Assembly: GCA_963662155.1 (NCBI GenBank)
Contig: OY759261.1
Span: 63,429,917 to 63,493,916, forward strand
DNA: 64,000 bases
Direction: 5' to 3'
Source: Lamellibrachia columna
Lineage: Eukaryota > Annelida > Polychaeta > Sabellida > Siboglinidae
The first letter of the stretch is position 1, and every line of letters starts with the position of its first letter. Positions 1-12,705 of the stretch are shown piece by piece. The notes under the pieces are model-generated. The model made no database searches and was not told the DNA's origin. It saw only the letters and a list, made by a program, of their open reading frames with translations. Both the position numbers and the translations under genes were made by a program.

Positions 1-874
1 TTCTGGAAAAAAGTTAATTAATTAAATTAAATTCATTTAATAATTCAATTAACAATTTAAATTAACCCATACCTGATCCAGAATTTCATTAAAATGTGAA
101 TTCTGGAATAGGAATTGGTGTTTTTTTTTTTTTAAATAATTGGATTCTGTGAAAATGTAATTGGTATTTTCAGTTAATTTTTAATTTACACAATGTACAT
201 AACTTTTTAGCTCAAATTATTTACAAATAATCAATAAAATATAATATGTTGTGCATATCAAATTAGTTTGCATTTATATACCACAATATGCAGATGAAGT
301 TGCTCTGTAAATTTTTTTTTTTTACATTGGGTATATAGTAATGTAATTGACGTCAAGTCTGAATGAATCAAGATATCTGTATTAGTCCAAACAATCCTGA
401 TTACTGATGAAATTATGGGCGAAACTTGTTAAATGTTAATACGTGTCATTTTAAATCCCTGTATTTAATATACACATTAATTACTTAATGCCAGTTTGTA
501 AACTATTTGTCATTCATACCAGTCATTATATTTTTCATTTAGTTTATAATTCATATATTTGCATTAATATTTGAATGACATGCAAAGTAAAAATGGTAAC
601 TGCGACACTGTTAGCAATATTTTTATATTTTTGGAACCGTCCACTTTTCAAGATAAACTAATGAATGAAATAAAGTATGTTGCTGATGCATGATCTTTGG
701 TATAATTCTAACTTTATTGTTTGTCATGGCATTTCAGGTAAGGCTGGAACTGTGGCTTGTTGCCTTGTTGTGCAACAACGTCATGATGACGACATCAGCG
801 CTGTCTTCCTGATATACAAGGATCGGCAGTGGCCCTAACTGGATGACACTTCAACATTAGCAACACAGTGAATT
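1..874. other. AT-rich flank, no gene seen
   Basis: AT-rich DNA with short poly-T runs and no coding signal. A juxtaposed splice acceptor and donor (TTTCAG then GTAAGG) lies at 732-743. If the acceptor is used, 738-898 would be 5' UTR for the zinc-finger ORF that follows. Confidence 0.5.
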
Positions 875-898
875 GTGTCAAGTGAGATACGGTTTAGA

Positions 899-1948
899 AT
901 GAGTGATCATTTAGACAGTCAAGCAGTCCGTCACAAAAAGAAAAAGAAAAAATCAGTCGAATGTGACATATGTGGAACGACGTTAGTATCGAAGGATGTA
1001 TTGAAAAGGCACTTGCTCACGCACACCGGCGAGAAACGCCACACGTGTGTAACCTGTGGAGCCCGGTTCGCTACAAATGGTGGTTTAAGTGGACATATTC
1101 GCACTCATACCGGTGAGAAACTCTTCAAATGTGAAACGTGTGGGTTACGGTTAGCACACGCTGGTTCTTATAAGATCCATCTGCGCACGCACACGGGGGA
1201 AAAACCCTACAAATGTGACACATGTTCCGCACAATTCGTTAGCAGTAGTTGCCTTAGGAGACACATACGCATTCACACAGGTGAGAAACGCTTCAACTGT
1301 GAAACCTGTGACGCACGGTTTACTACCAGTGGACATTTGCGTTTGCATACACGTATTCACACCGGGGAAAAACCGTACAGGTGTATTGTATGTGGGTTAC
1401 GGTGTCAACAGATGGGTCATTTAAAGTATCATATGCTCGTTCATGCAGGGGAGAAACCGTACAAATGTGATGTATGCGGGTCATGCTTTTCTAGAAGTGA
1501 TGTTTTGAAGGAACATAAACGTATTCATACACCTGAGGACCCCCACATATGTGATTTCTGTGGGAAAGAGTTTGCTTATGATTGTACTTTAAGAAACCAC
1601 CAGCGTGATCTGAAGCCGCGCAAATGTCGCATATGTGGGTTAAACTGTGCATCGAGGTGCGCATTGTCCAGCCACTTGCGCTCTCACCCTGGGGATAAAC
1701 CATTCAAATGTGACGCGTGTGGGGCGCAGTTTAAAACAAAAAAAGGTCACAAGGAACATATTATTCACTGTGGAAAAACACCGTATATGTGTGAAAGTTG
1801 CGGGGCTCAGTTTGTCACGAGTCGTATGTTAAACGGACACACGTGCATCCACACTGAGGAGACACCTTACAGTTGTGACATATGTGAAGGTCGTTTCTCT
1901 AGCAGTGATAATTTAAACGTACATATGCACGCTCACACTGGTAAGTAA
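899..1948 (+). CDS. C2H2 zinc-finger protein, 349 aa, twelve finger units
   Basis: The protein is almost entirely tandem C2H2 fingers joined by TGEKP-type linkers, so it is probably a nuclear DNA-binding factor. I count twelve C-X2-C-X12-H units after a lysine-rich N-terminus. Finger 8 lacks its last histidine and finger 10 has HIIH spacing; the other ten look canonical. No KRAB, BTB or other effector domain is seen. The start is the ATG at 899: the longer frame opens with GTG just after an in-frame TGA at 869-871. The ORF is intron-free. It ends inside a linker, where the expected Glu-Lys codons read AAG TAA, and finger-like remnants continue in frame after the stop. The C-terminus is therefore probably shortened by a nonsense change. 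The stop also lies inside a perfect donor-like GTAAGTAA, so splicing to a later exon is an alternative. Target unknown. Confidence 0.8.
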   Translation: MSDHLDSQAVRHKKKKKKSVECDICGTTLVSKDVLKRHLLTHTGEKRHTCVTCGARFATNGGLSGHIRTHTGEKLFKCETCGLRLAHAGSYKIHLRTHTGEKPYKCDTCSAQFVSSSCLRRHIRIHTGEKRFNCETCDARFTTSGHLRLHTRIHTGEKPYRCIVCGLRCQQMGHLKYHMLVHAGEKPYKCDVCGSCFSRSDVLKEHKRIHTPEDPHICDFCGKEFAYDCTLRNHQRDLKPRKCRICGLNCASRCALSSHLRSHPGDKPFKCDACGAQFKTKKGHKEHIIHCGKTPYMCESCGAQFVTSRMLNGHTCIHTEETPYSCDICEGRFSSSDNLNVHMHAHTGK

Positions 1949-2104
1949 CCCTTCAACGGTTACATGTGTGGGGCGGGAGCAATTATGTGCATGGACGCAC
2001 ACGCATGCACTCATACCAGTGAGCGACCCTTTTATATACAGAACACAGGTCGGATGCAGTTTAGACAAAGTGGAAGATGCTATCATGTTTGCCGACAAAT
2101 GTAA
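1949..2104 (+). pseudogene. decayed zinc-finger tail
   Basis: Reading on in frame past the 1948 stop gives finger-like debris: a linker Pro-Phe, scattered Cys and His, then THTSERPF, a second linker, before a TAA at 2102. Finger spacing is lost. This is the former C-terminal continuation of the upstream gene. Confidence 0.6.
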
Positions 2105-2957
2105 CACATTAGTTACACTGTAAACAGGGTATATCGCAGGCTTCACTAGTATTAATGGTTCGCTAGTATTAATGTACTACCATAGATGGGTGTCGTCCAC
2201 ACTCCATTATTGGCCGTTTCACAATTTAATGGGGTGCTAGAGTAGCGTACTATGGACCACAATGGTAACTTGAATATGTGATGATAATGATTTCGTGAAT
2301 GTCGTATTGTGCACCCGTTTATACGCCGTTAGCTGTTGTGTTGACAATGAATTTACTAACTATTATGCTATGTTCTTTTATTTGGTATGCAATGTGTTTG
2401 TGAGATATCGTGAATGTCACACAACCCATCGACTTCAAATACGAATAGGCACACATGTATGGATGGTCTACATTTGTATGTTGAATGCACTTGCAAGCAA
2501 ATCTTGTGACGCCTTTGCTTCACACGCACATGGCACTAATAAATTAGTATTCCACAAATAGTATCTTAATAGTAACATGTTAACAAGCACGACCGATCAG
2601 CGCATGCGCAGTTCTGTGAAATCGGGTAACCTAGACTACCTTGTGACATATTAAGTTATGCCGGTATACACATAACTAACTCAAAGTAATATAGGAATAG
2701 GTGTATGCAAATATATTTTCAGTTGGCGAGCGAATATTGCCAGACTACGACACTCGTGACGTATGGTTGTCTAACAGTATGGCGCGGCCCCCGAAATTGA
2801 TGCTGTGTGTTCAACAAAGTTCTCCTAGTAAACCACTGGCGTGATATTCTTATTGTAGTTGCAAATGGTTTTAGCAACTTTATTTTTGAAATGCCCAAAG
2901 CCATGACTTTTTATTCCCTTTAAGACCATTTCCCGAAAACCAAACCTATCTAAGATC
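2105..2957. other. intergenic, nothing recognised
   Basis: No conserved ORF, repeat or RNA gene was recognised. Short ORFs here show no domain or codon signal. Confidence 0.4.
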
Positions 2958-2965
2958 TTCTAAGA

Positions 2966-3140
2966 CAGTGTTTCTTAACCTTTGTTGGGGTCATGGACCC
3001 CTTTGAGAATCTAACGAAAGCAATGGAACCCCCCAGAAAAATTTACATAAATAGGAAGGAACTCGACGAAATAATACATTTTGCCCACAGTTCACCGACC
3101 CACTGAAACCCTTCCATGGAACCCTAGGGTAGGAACCCCG
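2966..3140. mobile_element. 175-bp hAT-type MITE with 8-bp TSD
   Basis: The element begins CAGTGTTTCTTAACC. Its other end, read in reverse complement, is CGGGGTTCCTACCC, an imperfect inverted repeat of hAT type. Flanks are TTCTAAGA (2958-2965) and CTCTAAGA (3141-3148), an 8-bp target duplication with one mismatch, as hAT elements make. There is no coding capacity. The first 80 bp closely resemble a MITE I remember from mammalian genomes; that is from memory only. Confidence 0.7.
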
Positions 3141-3148
3141 CTCTAAGA

Positions 3149-3629
3149 CATGCTGCCTCGTCTCTGCAAATGGGTAATTTAGTTTTGATGACATTATCGG
3201 ACAAACGATTACATTATTTTCCCCGTCTGGTCAAAATCCGGGAGAAAAAATTGGTCTGCCTCTATGTACTAAAACATGACAATTTATACTTTCGCAATTT
3301 ACCCGATCTAACGATGAAAGTAAATTCTTTCAATTATGTGTAAAAAATATTAATCCAGCTGCGTATGTTACTTAAAACTGCTTTCTCGACTGGTTTAGCC
3401 TATAGCAAGTCCGGTTCAATGGTGTCCATATATGTAGTATATGAATAGTTTATGTAACAACCGCAGTCGATTTAATAATCGCTACAGTGTCCAATCGTTA
3501 ACAAAGTGACGTCTCCAGTAGCACATGCTTTACTATGAGTAGCCGTACAAAGAGCCTATCCAGACACAATACTTACAACACCACCAAGGTGTGACACTGT
3601 GGGACAACCTTCACTCCGACAAGTTCATT
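3149..3629. other. intergenic, nothing recognised
   Basis: No gene or repeat recognised between the MITE and the broken zinc-finger cluster. Confidence 0.4.
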
Positions 3630-4416
3630 GACCGCGCGTATGCGCACTCACACGGGGAAGAAACACTACACATGTAACATTTGTGGAGCTTGGTTTGGTT
3701 CAGGTAGTAACTAAACGGGGCACATACGTACACATACGTACACATACCAGTAAGAGACCATTCGCGTGTGACACGCGTGGGTTGCGGTTTGTTCAGAGTG
3801 GAAATCTGAGGAGTCATCTGCGCACTCACATCGGTGAGAAACCTTGTAGATGTGACACTCGTGGGTTTTCTCGTCCTACCACATTAGCCGTTCACATGCG
3901 TATATATACCGGGGAGAAAACCTTCAAATGTGACGTCTACGGGTCTTGGGTTATCAATGGTGGCGCACTGAAGAGTTATGTGCGCACTCACACAGGGGAG
4001 AAACCCTACCGATGTGAGACTTGTGGAGCACAATTTGCCCGGAAGGGTAATTTGAATGCCTATTTCCTCTTTCGAACAGGGGAGAAACATGTTTTGACTA
4101 TCCTTTGCACGTCGTAAGATACCACACCAGGTCTCATACTGGGGAGAAACCCTTCAAATTTGACATGCGGATAGCCCGGTTTATGCAGCGTGGTAGTTTA
4201 AAGAGAGACATGCGCCTTCACGTCGATACGAAACCAAACACATTTGATGTGAGTTGTGACCAGTTTGCCCAGAGTGGTATTTTAAAGGAACATATGCACG
4301 TTCACAGTGGAGATGAATTTTACACATGTGAAATTTGTGGAGCCCGATGGATACAGAGTAATTCTTTTAAGACACACATGCGTATTCACAAACATCATGT
4401 GGCGACTCTGCAATGA
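3630..4416 (+). pseudogene. decayed C2H2 zinc-finger gene
   Basis: Linker pieces (THTGEKPYRC and variants) and finger cores recur across the region but in different frames. The first frame reaches a stop at 3711-3713. The next (to 4117) carries fingers whose second Cys has become Arg or Tyr (CDTRG twice, CDVYG). The last (to 4416) has Phe in place of the first Cys in two units; only its final finger and the one starting CETCG near 4017 look normal. Frameshifts lie near 3711-3740 and 4090-4120. It resembles the fingers at 899-1948 and is probably a paralogous copy made by local duplication. Confidence 0.7.
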
Positions 4417-4922
4417 ACGCATCACCTTGTTGGTTGTTTCTCACTGACATTTCTTTGCGAGACATTCGAGCATTTCCTGTTGGGGACCACTACCATTATC
4501 GTACAATTATATTAGACTTTTCGTTCACAATCTTCGTGAACCAGTGGTGATGAAACTATTGTCCACCCTAACGAAACACGGAATTTAACTTCGTTCCACT
4601 TGCTGCAGCAGCCAATCAGATGGGTCACTGATATGTTCACGGTTACATCCGGACAATTAATGTTATGCAACTTTAGGTCGTTTCGATCTTTTAAGGAACT
4701 ATCCATAAAGTACGTCACGCTATTGTTTGAGACCCTCCGCGTCCTTGTCACGTTTCGTAACGCTGGCCTGTAAACCTCCCTAAAACTAGGTTGGTTTTGA
4801 GAAAGACCCACACCTGTTGTGCATATACCTATTTTCACATTTCTTGCATGTCTGCATTGATTCGTAGTTCACATGTATAATATAGGTCTGTAATGAATAA
4901 TAAATCAGATATATGTGTTTGT
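4417..4922. other. intergenic, nothing recognised
   Basis: No coding or repeat signal apart from the start of the 27-bp array. Confidence 0.4.
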
Positions 4923-5104
4923 CGGCGAAGTCAAATAGCTGGTCCTTGTCGGCGATGTCAAGTAGCTGGTCCTTGCTGGCGAAGTCAAATACCTGGTCCT
5001 TGCCGGCGAAGTCAATTGGCTGGTCCTTGCCGGCGAAGTCAATTGGCTAGTCCTTGCCGGCGAAGTCAAGTAGCTGGTCCTTGCCGGCGAAGTCAATTGG
5101 CTGG
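4923..5104 (+). repeat. 27-bp minisatellite, about 7 copies
   Basis: Unit CGGCGAAGTC + AATTGGCTGG + TCCTTGC, seven copies with point variants, followed by GT/GCGT sequence. Because 27 is a multiple of three the array stays open in several frames, giving the repeat peptide RRSQLAGPC. That is not evidence for a gene. Confidence 0.9.
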
Positions 5105-5340
5105 GTGTGCGTGCGTGTGTGTGTTAATTTTGTGCGTGCGTGCGTGTGCGTGTTAATTTTTGAGATAGCTAACACATGTGTCATTATTGTTGAGATCGGA
5201 CACAATCACATTTTAAATTTAAGTGTGTCAAAGTTCTGCACAGTTAACACAATAATGCACCAAACAGTTGCCCACGCGTTGTACAGTAATAATTATGAAT
5301 ATAAATACGTGACGAGTCATTGTGATAAGTACAACAACTG

Positions 5341-5343
5341 ACA

Positions 5344-5415
<72 letters not shown>
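5341..5415. repeat. compound (ACGC)n-(AC)n microsatellite
   Basis: About eleven ACGC units pass directly into about fourteen AC units. Confidence 0.95.
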
Positions 5416-5417
<2 letters not shown>

Positions 5418-5505
5418 GTCACGGTAATGGTAGCATAAATGCATGATCGCGTTTCAGAGTGTTGCAATTGTGTTGTTCAATTCGAACCATTCTCACACGC
5501 ATATG

Positions 5506-6484
<979 letters not shown>

Positions 6485-7314
6485 TACAGACGGTGACGTG
6501 CATTTTCATCAGGACTCTGATACAGATGCAGCTGCGCGTAAATTCAAAGACTCGCTTTCTACCTGTGGCCTTAAGCAACACATCAACGAGCTCACCCATC
6601 AGAAAGGTCACACCCTTGACGTCGTCTAGCGAAAGACACCGGCAGCAACATCATCGAACTTACTTTGACTGACCCATGTCTCTGTGACAAGAACTGAAGC
6701 ATATATGGTGACCACTATGCAATCTCGTTCAAGGCAGACATGATGAAACCAGGTGTAACTCGCAAGAACATACAGTATTGTAAGGTAGGAACGATAGATA
6801 TTGGAGCGTTCTAGGAAAGTGCCCAACATACGTAGAATCTGACGCGTTTAGATGTACCTCTTCGACGTGTCGCTGAAAGCACTAATCATGCTCCCTTCTG
6901 TAAACGAATCATTACACTGAAGCCGCCCGCTTCATGGTATTCAATTGAACTACGCAGCGACAGTTGGATAGGCGCTGGCGTAAGACAAAACTGGAGATGC
7001 ACCACCAGCTATACTTCCATATACACGAGTACTACGCAATACAGATTGAACAATATGGGCGAGATACCAAGTCGATGTTCGGAATCTCAACGAAGCTGAT
7101 GGGGAGCGGCAGGTGTTGCGTGCTGCCAGAACAATCTACGCGCACGCAACTCGCCGACGAGTTTGTCGATTTCTTTCCCATAAAGATCTCAACTATACGT
7201 GATTCATTGAGTCCTAGCAGAAACACTGAGATGGCAACGACAACGGGAACGAATGACATTTCAACACCTCTTGCTTCGTTCTTTCCAGCAACAGAACAAT
7301 ACATAATAATGTAG
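6485..7314 (+). pseudogene. decayed LINE ORF2 fragment, second family
   Basis: Broken frames match the endonuclease-to-RT linker of CR1/Jockey-like LINEs. First comes the end of the endonuclease with the phrases FKDSLSTCGLKQH and THQKGHTLDVV. After frameshifts (6964-7314) follows a frame with RRWRKTKLEMH, GRDTKSMF, and LADEFVDFF with KISTIRDSL. These are stereotyped phrases of that linker. No RT palm motif is present. It differs from the LINE at 58258-62822, so it is a separate family, long dead. It lies just upstream of the PLAT gene. Confidence 0.65.
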
Positions 7315-7621
7315 ATCAAATGGTGTAGATAAAAATGGACTTCCTTTGTTTTGACTCTTCAGCTCCGATATGTAAACATGGTTGCTAAGGCGAAGCATTA
7401 CGGAGGTCACGTTCATAATTACAATTCTGACGTCAGACTCTGGATCTGTCAGTTATAACGCGAATGACCAATGACTAATGGGCGCTGGTCTGACTCACTT
7501 CCACGTGCAGAACAATTCAGCGGCAGTTTCAAATGGGAAGAGAATACCTGGAGTCGTGACGCAAACGACCGGACAATACTTCCCACGTATCATAAAACGC
7601 ACCTGGAAGTCTACTGAAGCG

Positions 7622-7809
7622 ATGTTCGCCAGCCGCTTCAGTTTCTGTGCCGTGTGTCTGCTGCTGCTTTCTCCAGCAGTTATCGGATGTCCTCGAAAGA
7701 GGAGGACCGCCCCCACAACCACCCCCGCTCCACCCGCAGTCGTCACGATGCCGACTATAGACCCACAGAGTAACGTATTCACTGCATTTGCTTTTAAGGA
7801 TTGAGTAGC

Positions 7810-7849
<40 letters not shown>

Positions 7850-8769
7850 CTATTTTTTGGTGCTGGTTGCGGTAAATGTGTAACACAACGACAGTTTCAT
7901 TAAATCTGTTTTAGGATGTCGCTATCGCCTGGAGGTAAAAACAGCCAACGAGGAAAACGCAGGAACAGACGACAAAGACTTACTGGCCTATTTGTACGGG
8001 GATTTTTACATGGAATCCGGGATGATAAAGCTTAAGAACAAGAACACGAACAACTTTAAACAAAACCAGTAAGTTATGTTGTATTTAGGACTAATGCTCA
8101 CAGGAAAAGGAGGCGCAACACTCTGTGAAAGCTCATAACTTACTGGTTTTGTTCAAAGTTGTTTGTGTAGGTGTTAATCTTCCAATGCATGGACACTATA
8201 TCAAATATACACTAAGAGTTGCGTTACATTATAAACAGTGACACATAACATTGTTGCATCTTGTAATCAGTTGATGCTGCATTAACTATTGACCGACCTG
8301 AATACGACCTCAATATATTCTAGAACAACATGTCGGCATCCATTCAACCATATTGGCACAAGTGCAAACACCGATCAGACTGTATTCAGACTGTGTATGC
8401 CGTTACGCGGTGTGGCAATCGCCCAAGACTACGTTGTCGATATATTGAAACTTTGCTATTCCCGGAAAGTGTTCCACAAAATGGGAATTGTAACGCACAA
8501 CGAATGCACGCAACCTCAACAGTAGTGTTAAATGTTCATAGTTGGTTTTTGTAGTCATTGATGATTCCGTATTTTGCTGTATTTAAAAAAAATCGATCAA
8601 CATTGATATTCAGAATATTCGTTGCATAGTATATAAATATCCTGTTCGCCAGCGATAAATCAGGTCTTAGTGCAGGTCCCCGTGGATCAGTCTCCACCCA
8701 TTCCTCCTCCATCCCACCCTGCATCAATCCCCCCTTCCTCTCTTTGTCTCTTTCTCTCTCTCTCTCTCT

Positions 8770-8817
<48 letters not shown>

Positions 8818-9390
8818 ATCTCTCTCCCCCTCTCTCTCTCCCTCTCTCCCTCTATCTCCTTATCTCCCTATGTCCCTCTTACCCCCTCTCCCTCTCCCCC
8901 CTCTCATGCTGACGACAATTGAAACTAACTATTACTGATGGAGACGTAGTTTTGTATCATACATATGGGTAGAATCAAGATATTTTTGACCGATGTTCAA
9001 CACATTTTCCATAAGAAGCGCAACATGTCATGTAGATTGGTAAATATAACATATATGGCGTACGGGTAGAGTGGGATTTCTTTTCAAATTATTTCCCGTA
9101 TGATAGCCTAAAACACTGGTTTTTACTATCTGCTACAATGTGAGCAATGACAATTTCTGCTTCTTTTTCATAGGATCGACACGTTCACGTTTGATACCAA
9201 ATGCTTTCGTATTGAGCCATGCCTGAAGTTGATACGTAATTACACAGCCACTGACTCATGGAAATGCGAATATGTAAAATTGACGGTTACCGAAATGGGT
9301 GCAAAAGTGAAGGGCAAGACCCGGTGGAAACTGACGTATGCATTCAACAGATGGGTTTCCGCCTATTCTAGAATGGTATGCCCGTCCTAG
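7622..9390 (+). CDS. secreted PLAT-domain protein, 172 aa, 3 exons
   Basis: Exons join(7622..7769, 7915..8068, 9174..9390), total 519 nt. Introns are GT-AG: donors A|GTAACG and CCA|GTAAGT, acceptors TTTTAG and TTCATAG. Phases 1 and 2 agree. Residues 1-23 form a signal peptide with core FCAVCLLLLSPAVIG. Residues 24-49 are a Pro/Thr-rich linker. Residues 51-165 are a single PLAT (LH2, polycystin-lipoxygenase) beta-sandwich: YRLEVKT at the start, AGTDD at 65-69, IDTFTF at 102-107, W130 with EYVKLTV, and a closing FNRWVS at 158-163. Such domains bind lipid, membrane or protein partners; short secreted single-PLAT proteins occur in many animals. Four Cys in the PLAT half (111, 117, 132, 170) may pair. 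Intron 1 holds an AT run and intron 2 a CT-rich run. The weakest call is the exon 1 donor. Confidence 0.85.
7816..7846. repeat. (TA)n run in intron 1 of the PLAT gene
   Basis: About 15 TA units inside a 145-bp intron. Confidence 0.9.
8743..8905 (+). repeat. CT-rich low-complexity tract in PLAT gene intron 2
   Basis: Irregular CT, CCCT and TCTC runs, pyrimidine on the sense strand, within the 1105-bp second intron. The open frames through it (Ser-Leu repeats) are simple-sequence artefacts. Confidence 0.9.
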
Positions 9391-10925
9391 AAAGTGGGCC
9401 AGTTACATTCGCATGTCCCGCTTCTTCGGTTGTTGCTATTCCTGCTATTATTACTGTTGCTCTATCATTCACGTGCGATGCACAGTTTATATGGTTTTGT
9501 GTATAGTATTTTAGTACGACCTACGAATCGTGTTGTCTTATTCATCGTCATCGTCATCGTTGTCGTCATCGTTGTCGTCACCAGAGAAGGATCATTAACA
9601 ACCGTTTCTATAAACGTCGACTGTTCATTACGCATGGAAGGTTAGCCACTTAACATCGTGGTGTTCGCAGATCATGCTTCATTCTTAGCTGTTATATTAG
9701 TATTACTTATTAAACGTAAAGTGCATTTGTGTTTAAATATTGGTCAAGTACTACAACGACATTGTGGTTCATTGAAAAACATTTGATTAGTCAAGATATT
9801 AGTGTCAAGAATGCCAGATGAAACAGGATCAGTTTGGGTTAAGGGTGTAGCATATAATATGGTCGGGTTATAACCAACATGTCGAGTAATACGTTTTCAT
9901 ATGATTCACGACATGGTGAAGACAATACGGAACGCATGGATATCTCACAAGGCATGTACCAACATATGGATGAGTGCTTTGCTAAGTAATTAGTTTCGTT
10001 AATATAGCACATTACTTACCATATACAAATCCTATATACACACATTCGGGTAATCTACAAACCCATTGTGTCCCCTAGGCAATATGTCATTCATGCCGCC
10101 TATCACTCCTCTTAACTGTCGACCGGGCTAGAGGAGGTTGACAGGCTCGTGTCATACGCAGTAGATGTTTACATGCAAAGTTCCGCCTACTTGGTACGTT
10201 TTTCGGGCTCTTGTGTAATTGCTGCATGCCATGAATTTATAATGTTTCATATTGATACGTGGTTATACATTGATTTATTGAGAACTAGGAAAAAAAATGT
10301 CGTAATCGTCATAATTGTCAGACTCCGTGTGCTTAGTTTTCGTAAGTTGAACTTGACAAGAACAAGCGCAAGTGCTTTTGTAAGCAAATTAAAATTTCAA
10401 AATACTCATTAATAGAGATATAAACCATATTGAAACACCAACATAATAATATATGAAATGTAGCATTTACGTTTAGAAAGAACCAAAAAGAACCGGTTGG
10501 TTAGTGTATTAATTTGTTCTTCTCTTCGCATACGTGGTCATTCCTCATTATCGCCCAGGAGCATCATTGAAGTGCGTTGTCTTTTAAAATACATATTTTA
10601 GGACCTTTGTCGCATGTAATGTTCCCTGTTTTCACGTGGCTGGTACTGAAATGTATACGTCTTGCAAAACGTAATAACATTGTAAAATGATCACATTATT
10701 TTCATTCATAACGTCTTGCTCACGTTTGAATTATTGAACAACCTTCGACAAACTGCTTGTCACTGTCAGTGTCATCCGATGTTTGCAGAGACCAATTCAC
10801 TGTTAATAGCGTCGAATATTTGCCATAGGCGACGCCACAAGATCACAGTAATAGAAGTGGCTAAATAAGTGATTTAATTTCTTTTCAACTATGTCTTCGT
10901 AATAAATTTTTCACCTATGTCTTCG
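9391..10925. other. intergenic, nothing recognised
   Basis: Holds a short GTCATC-type repeat near 9546-9580. No gene seen. Confidence 0.4.
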
Positions 10926-11909
10926 CAATAAATCACCGGGAGTTGATGGGATACCACCAAAACTGCTTAAGGAAATTGTTGAGCAAATTAGCACACCACT
11001 TGCGCAAATTTTTTTAACTTGTCACTAGAAGAAGGAATATATCGTTCAGAAAGGAAAGAAGCAAACATTACGCCGCTATTTAAGAAGGGATCGAGGAACA
11101 AGCCAGAAAGTTACAGACAAGTTAGTTTAACATTAGTTGTATGCAAATTACTCGAAACATTAATTAGAGACCACATGGTGGAATTCCTTGTAAAACATAA
11201 ATTAATAAATACATATAAACATGGGTTCCTAAAAGCAAGGTTATGTCTAACCAATCTCTTATGTTTTTGGAAGAAATTACAAAGTGGGTAGATGACGGGT
11301 CACCAGTGGTTGTTGTCTACTTAGATTTTCAGAAAGCTTTCAATAAAGTGCCACATCAAAGATTGTTACTTAAGCTAAAAGCCCATGTAATTATGTAATC
11401 AACTGGATAGAAGAGTGGCTTACACACAGAAGACGAGAGTAATAGTAGATGGTGAGATTTAAAACTGGAAATATGCTCTGAGTGGGGTATCACAGGACCA
11501 GTATTAGGCCCTATACAATTTTTAATATATATAAATGATTTGGACGATTACATATCTAGCAAAGTACTGAAATTTGCAGATGACACAAAAGTATCCAGAA
11601 AGGTTACTAATGTTACAGATAAACAAAGTTTACAGGATGATCTAGATAAATTAGTTAAATGGTCAGAAAAATGGCAAATGTTATTCAATTTTGGGAAGTG
11701 TAAATGCATACACATAGGACATGGACACATGGACGAAGAATATAAAATGGGGGATGCTGTATTAGGTAGAACCACACAAGAAAAGGACTTAGGAATAACA
11801 TTTAGTGCTGACATGAAAGTTTCAGAGCAAAGTCGGATTGCTGCTTCGAAAGGAAATAATAAAATTCTAGGGTTAATTAGGAGAACTACCACGTATAAGG
11901 AGAAACAGA
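10926..11909 (+). pseudogene. CR1-like LINE fragment (RT domain)
   Basis: Nucleotide match to the near-full-length LINE at about 61245-62238, covering the RT from the KSPGVDG motif past FADDT. It is truncated at both ends and carries several small indels that split the frame, including a missing base in the PQGSVLG region and a deletion near 11390. It helps to date and repair the family consensus. Confidence 0.9.
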
Positions 11910-12354
11910 GGACAAACTTATTTGCGGTCTGCCCCTTTTCCTACGTCCGAGCTGCTTCACAGCCACTGCCACGGTCAGTAAACGAGTTGGATTTAATGAG
12001 TACTACAGTAATATGGCTTTGTAAACGATACTTAAGAAAAAATCACGGTTTTTTATTCGTTTGGATGTGTATCGTTGCAAACACTGCTTGAATATATTTC
12101 TGTGAACGTTGTAGCGTGTGGAATATGTCTTTCGTTTAATTCAGTATTGCGTGCACTTAGCATAAATAAAATATTTATCTTCATTACGCGTCGTAATGAA
12201 TATGAAATGTCATGAATGTAAAGAATTCCGAATTATGAATAGTTAGGCGCGGATTTAAACACAGGTTGTCAATGTAGATATTTTGTACTCGTGAAGTTTG
12301 TTGGCGTTTCTTTTCAAAGTAATTGATTTTTTTATTGTGAAAACTAAATGGAGT

Positions 12355-12705
12355 GACAACACTGCCCGTGGCCCTAAAGCTGAATTCTACATTCTAACGG
12401 TCGCCTGTCACATTTTTCGTGGCCCAACGTTGAATTCTACATCTTATCAGTAGATTGTGACATTTCACGAGGCCTAAATCTGAATTCTATATTCCAACGG
12501 TCGCCTACGTGGCCCCAGCGTTGAATTCTACATTATAGTGGTCGATTGTTACATTCCACGTGGCCCAAAGCTGAATTCTACATTACAACTGTAGAATGTC
12601 ATATTCCATGTGACCCCAAAGCTGAAATCTGCATTCCAACGGTAGGCAGTCACATTCCACGTGCCCCCAAAGTTGAACTCAACATTCTATAGGCGGACTA
12701 TGTTA
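12355..12705. repeat. diverged minisatellite of about 60 bp, about 7 copies
   Basis: Units share AAAGCTGAATTCTACATT, then CCAACGGTCG, then CATTCCACGTGGCCC, with many substitutions and small indels. An old, decaying array. Confidence 0.75.
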
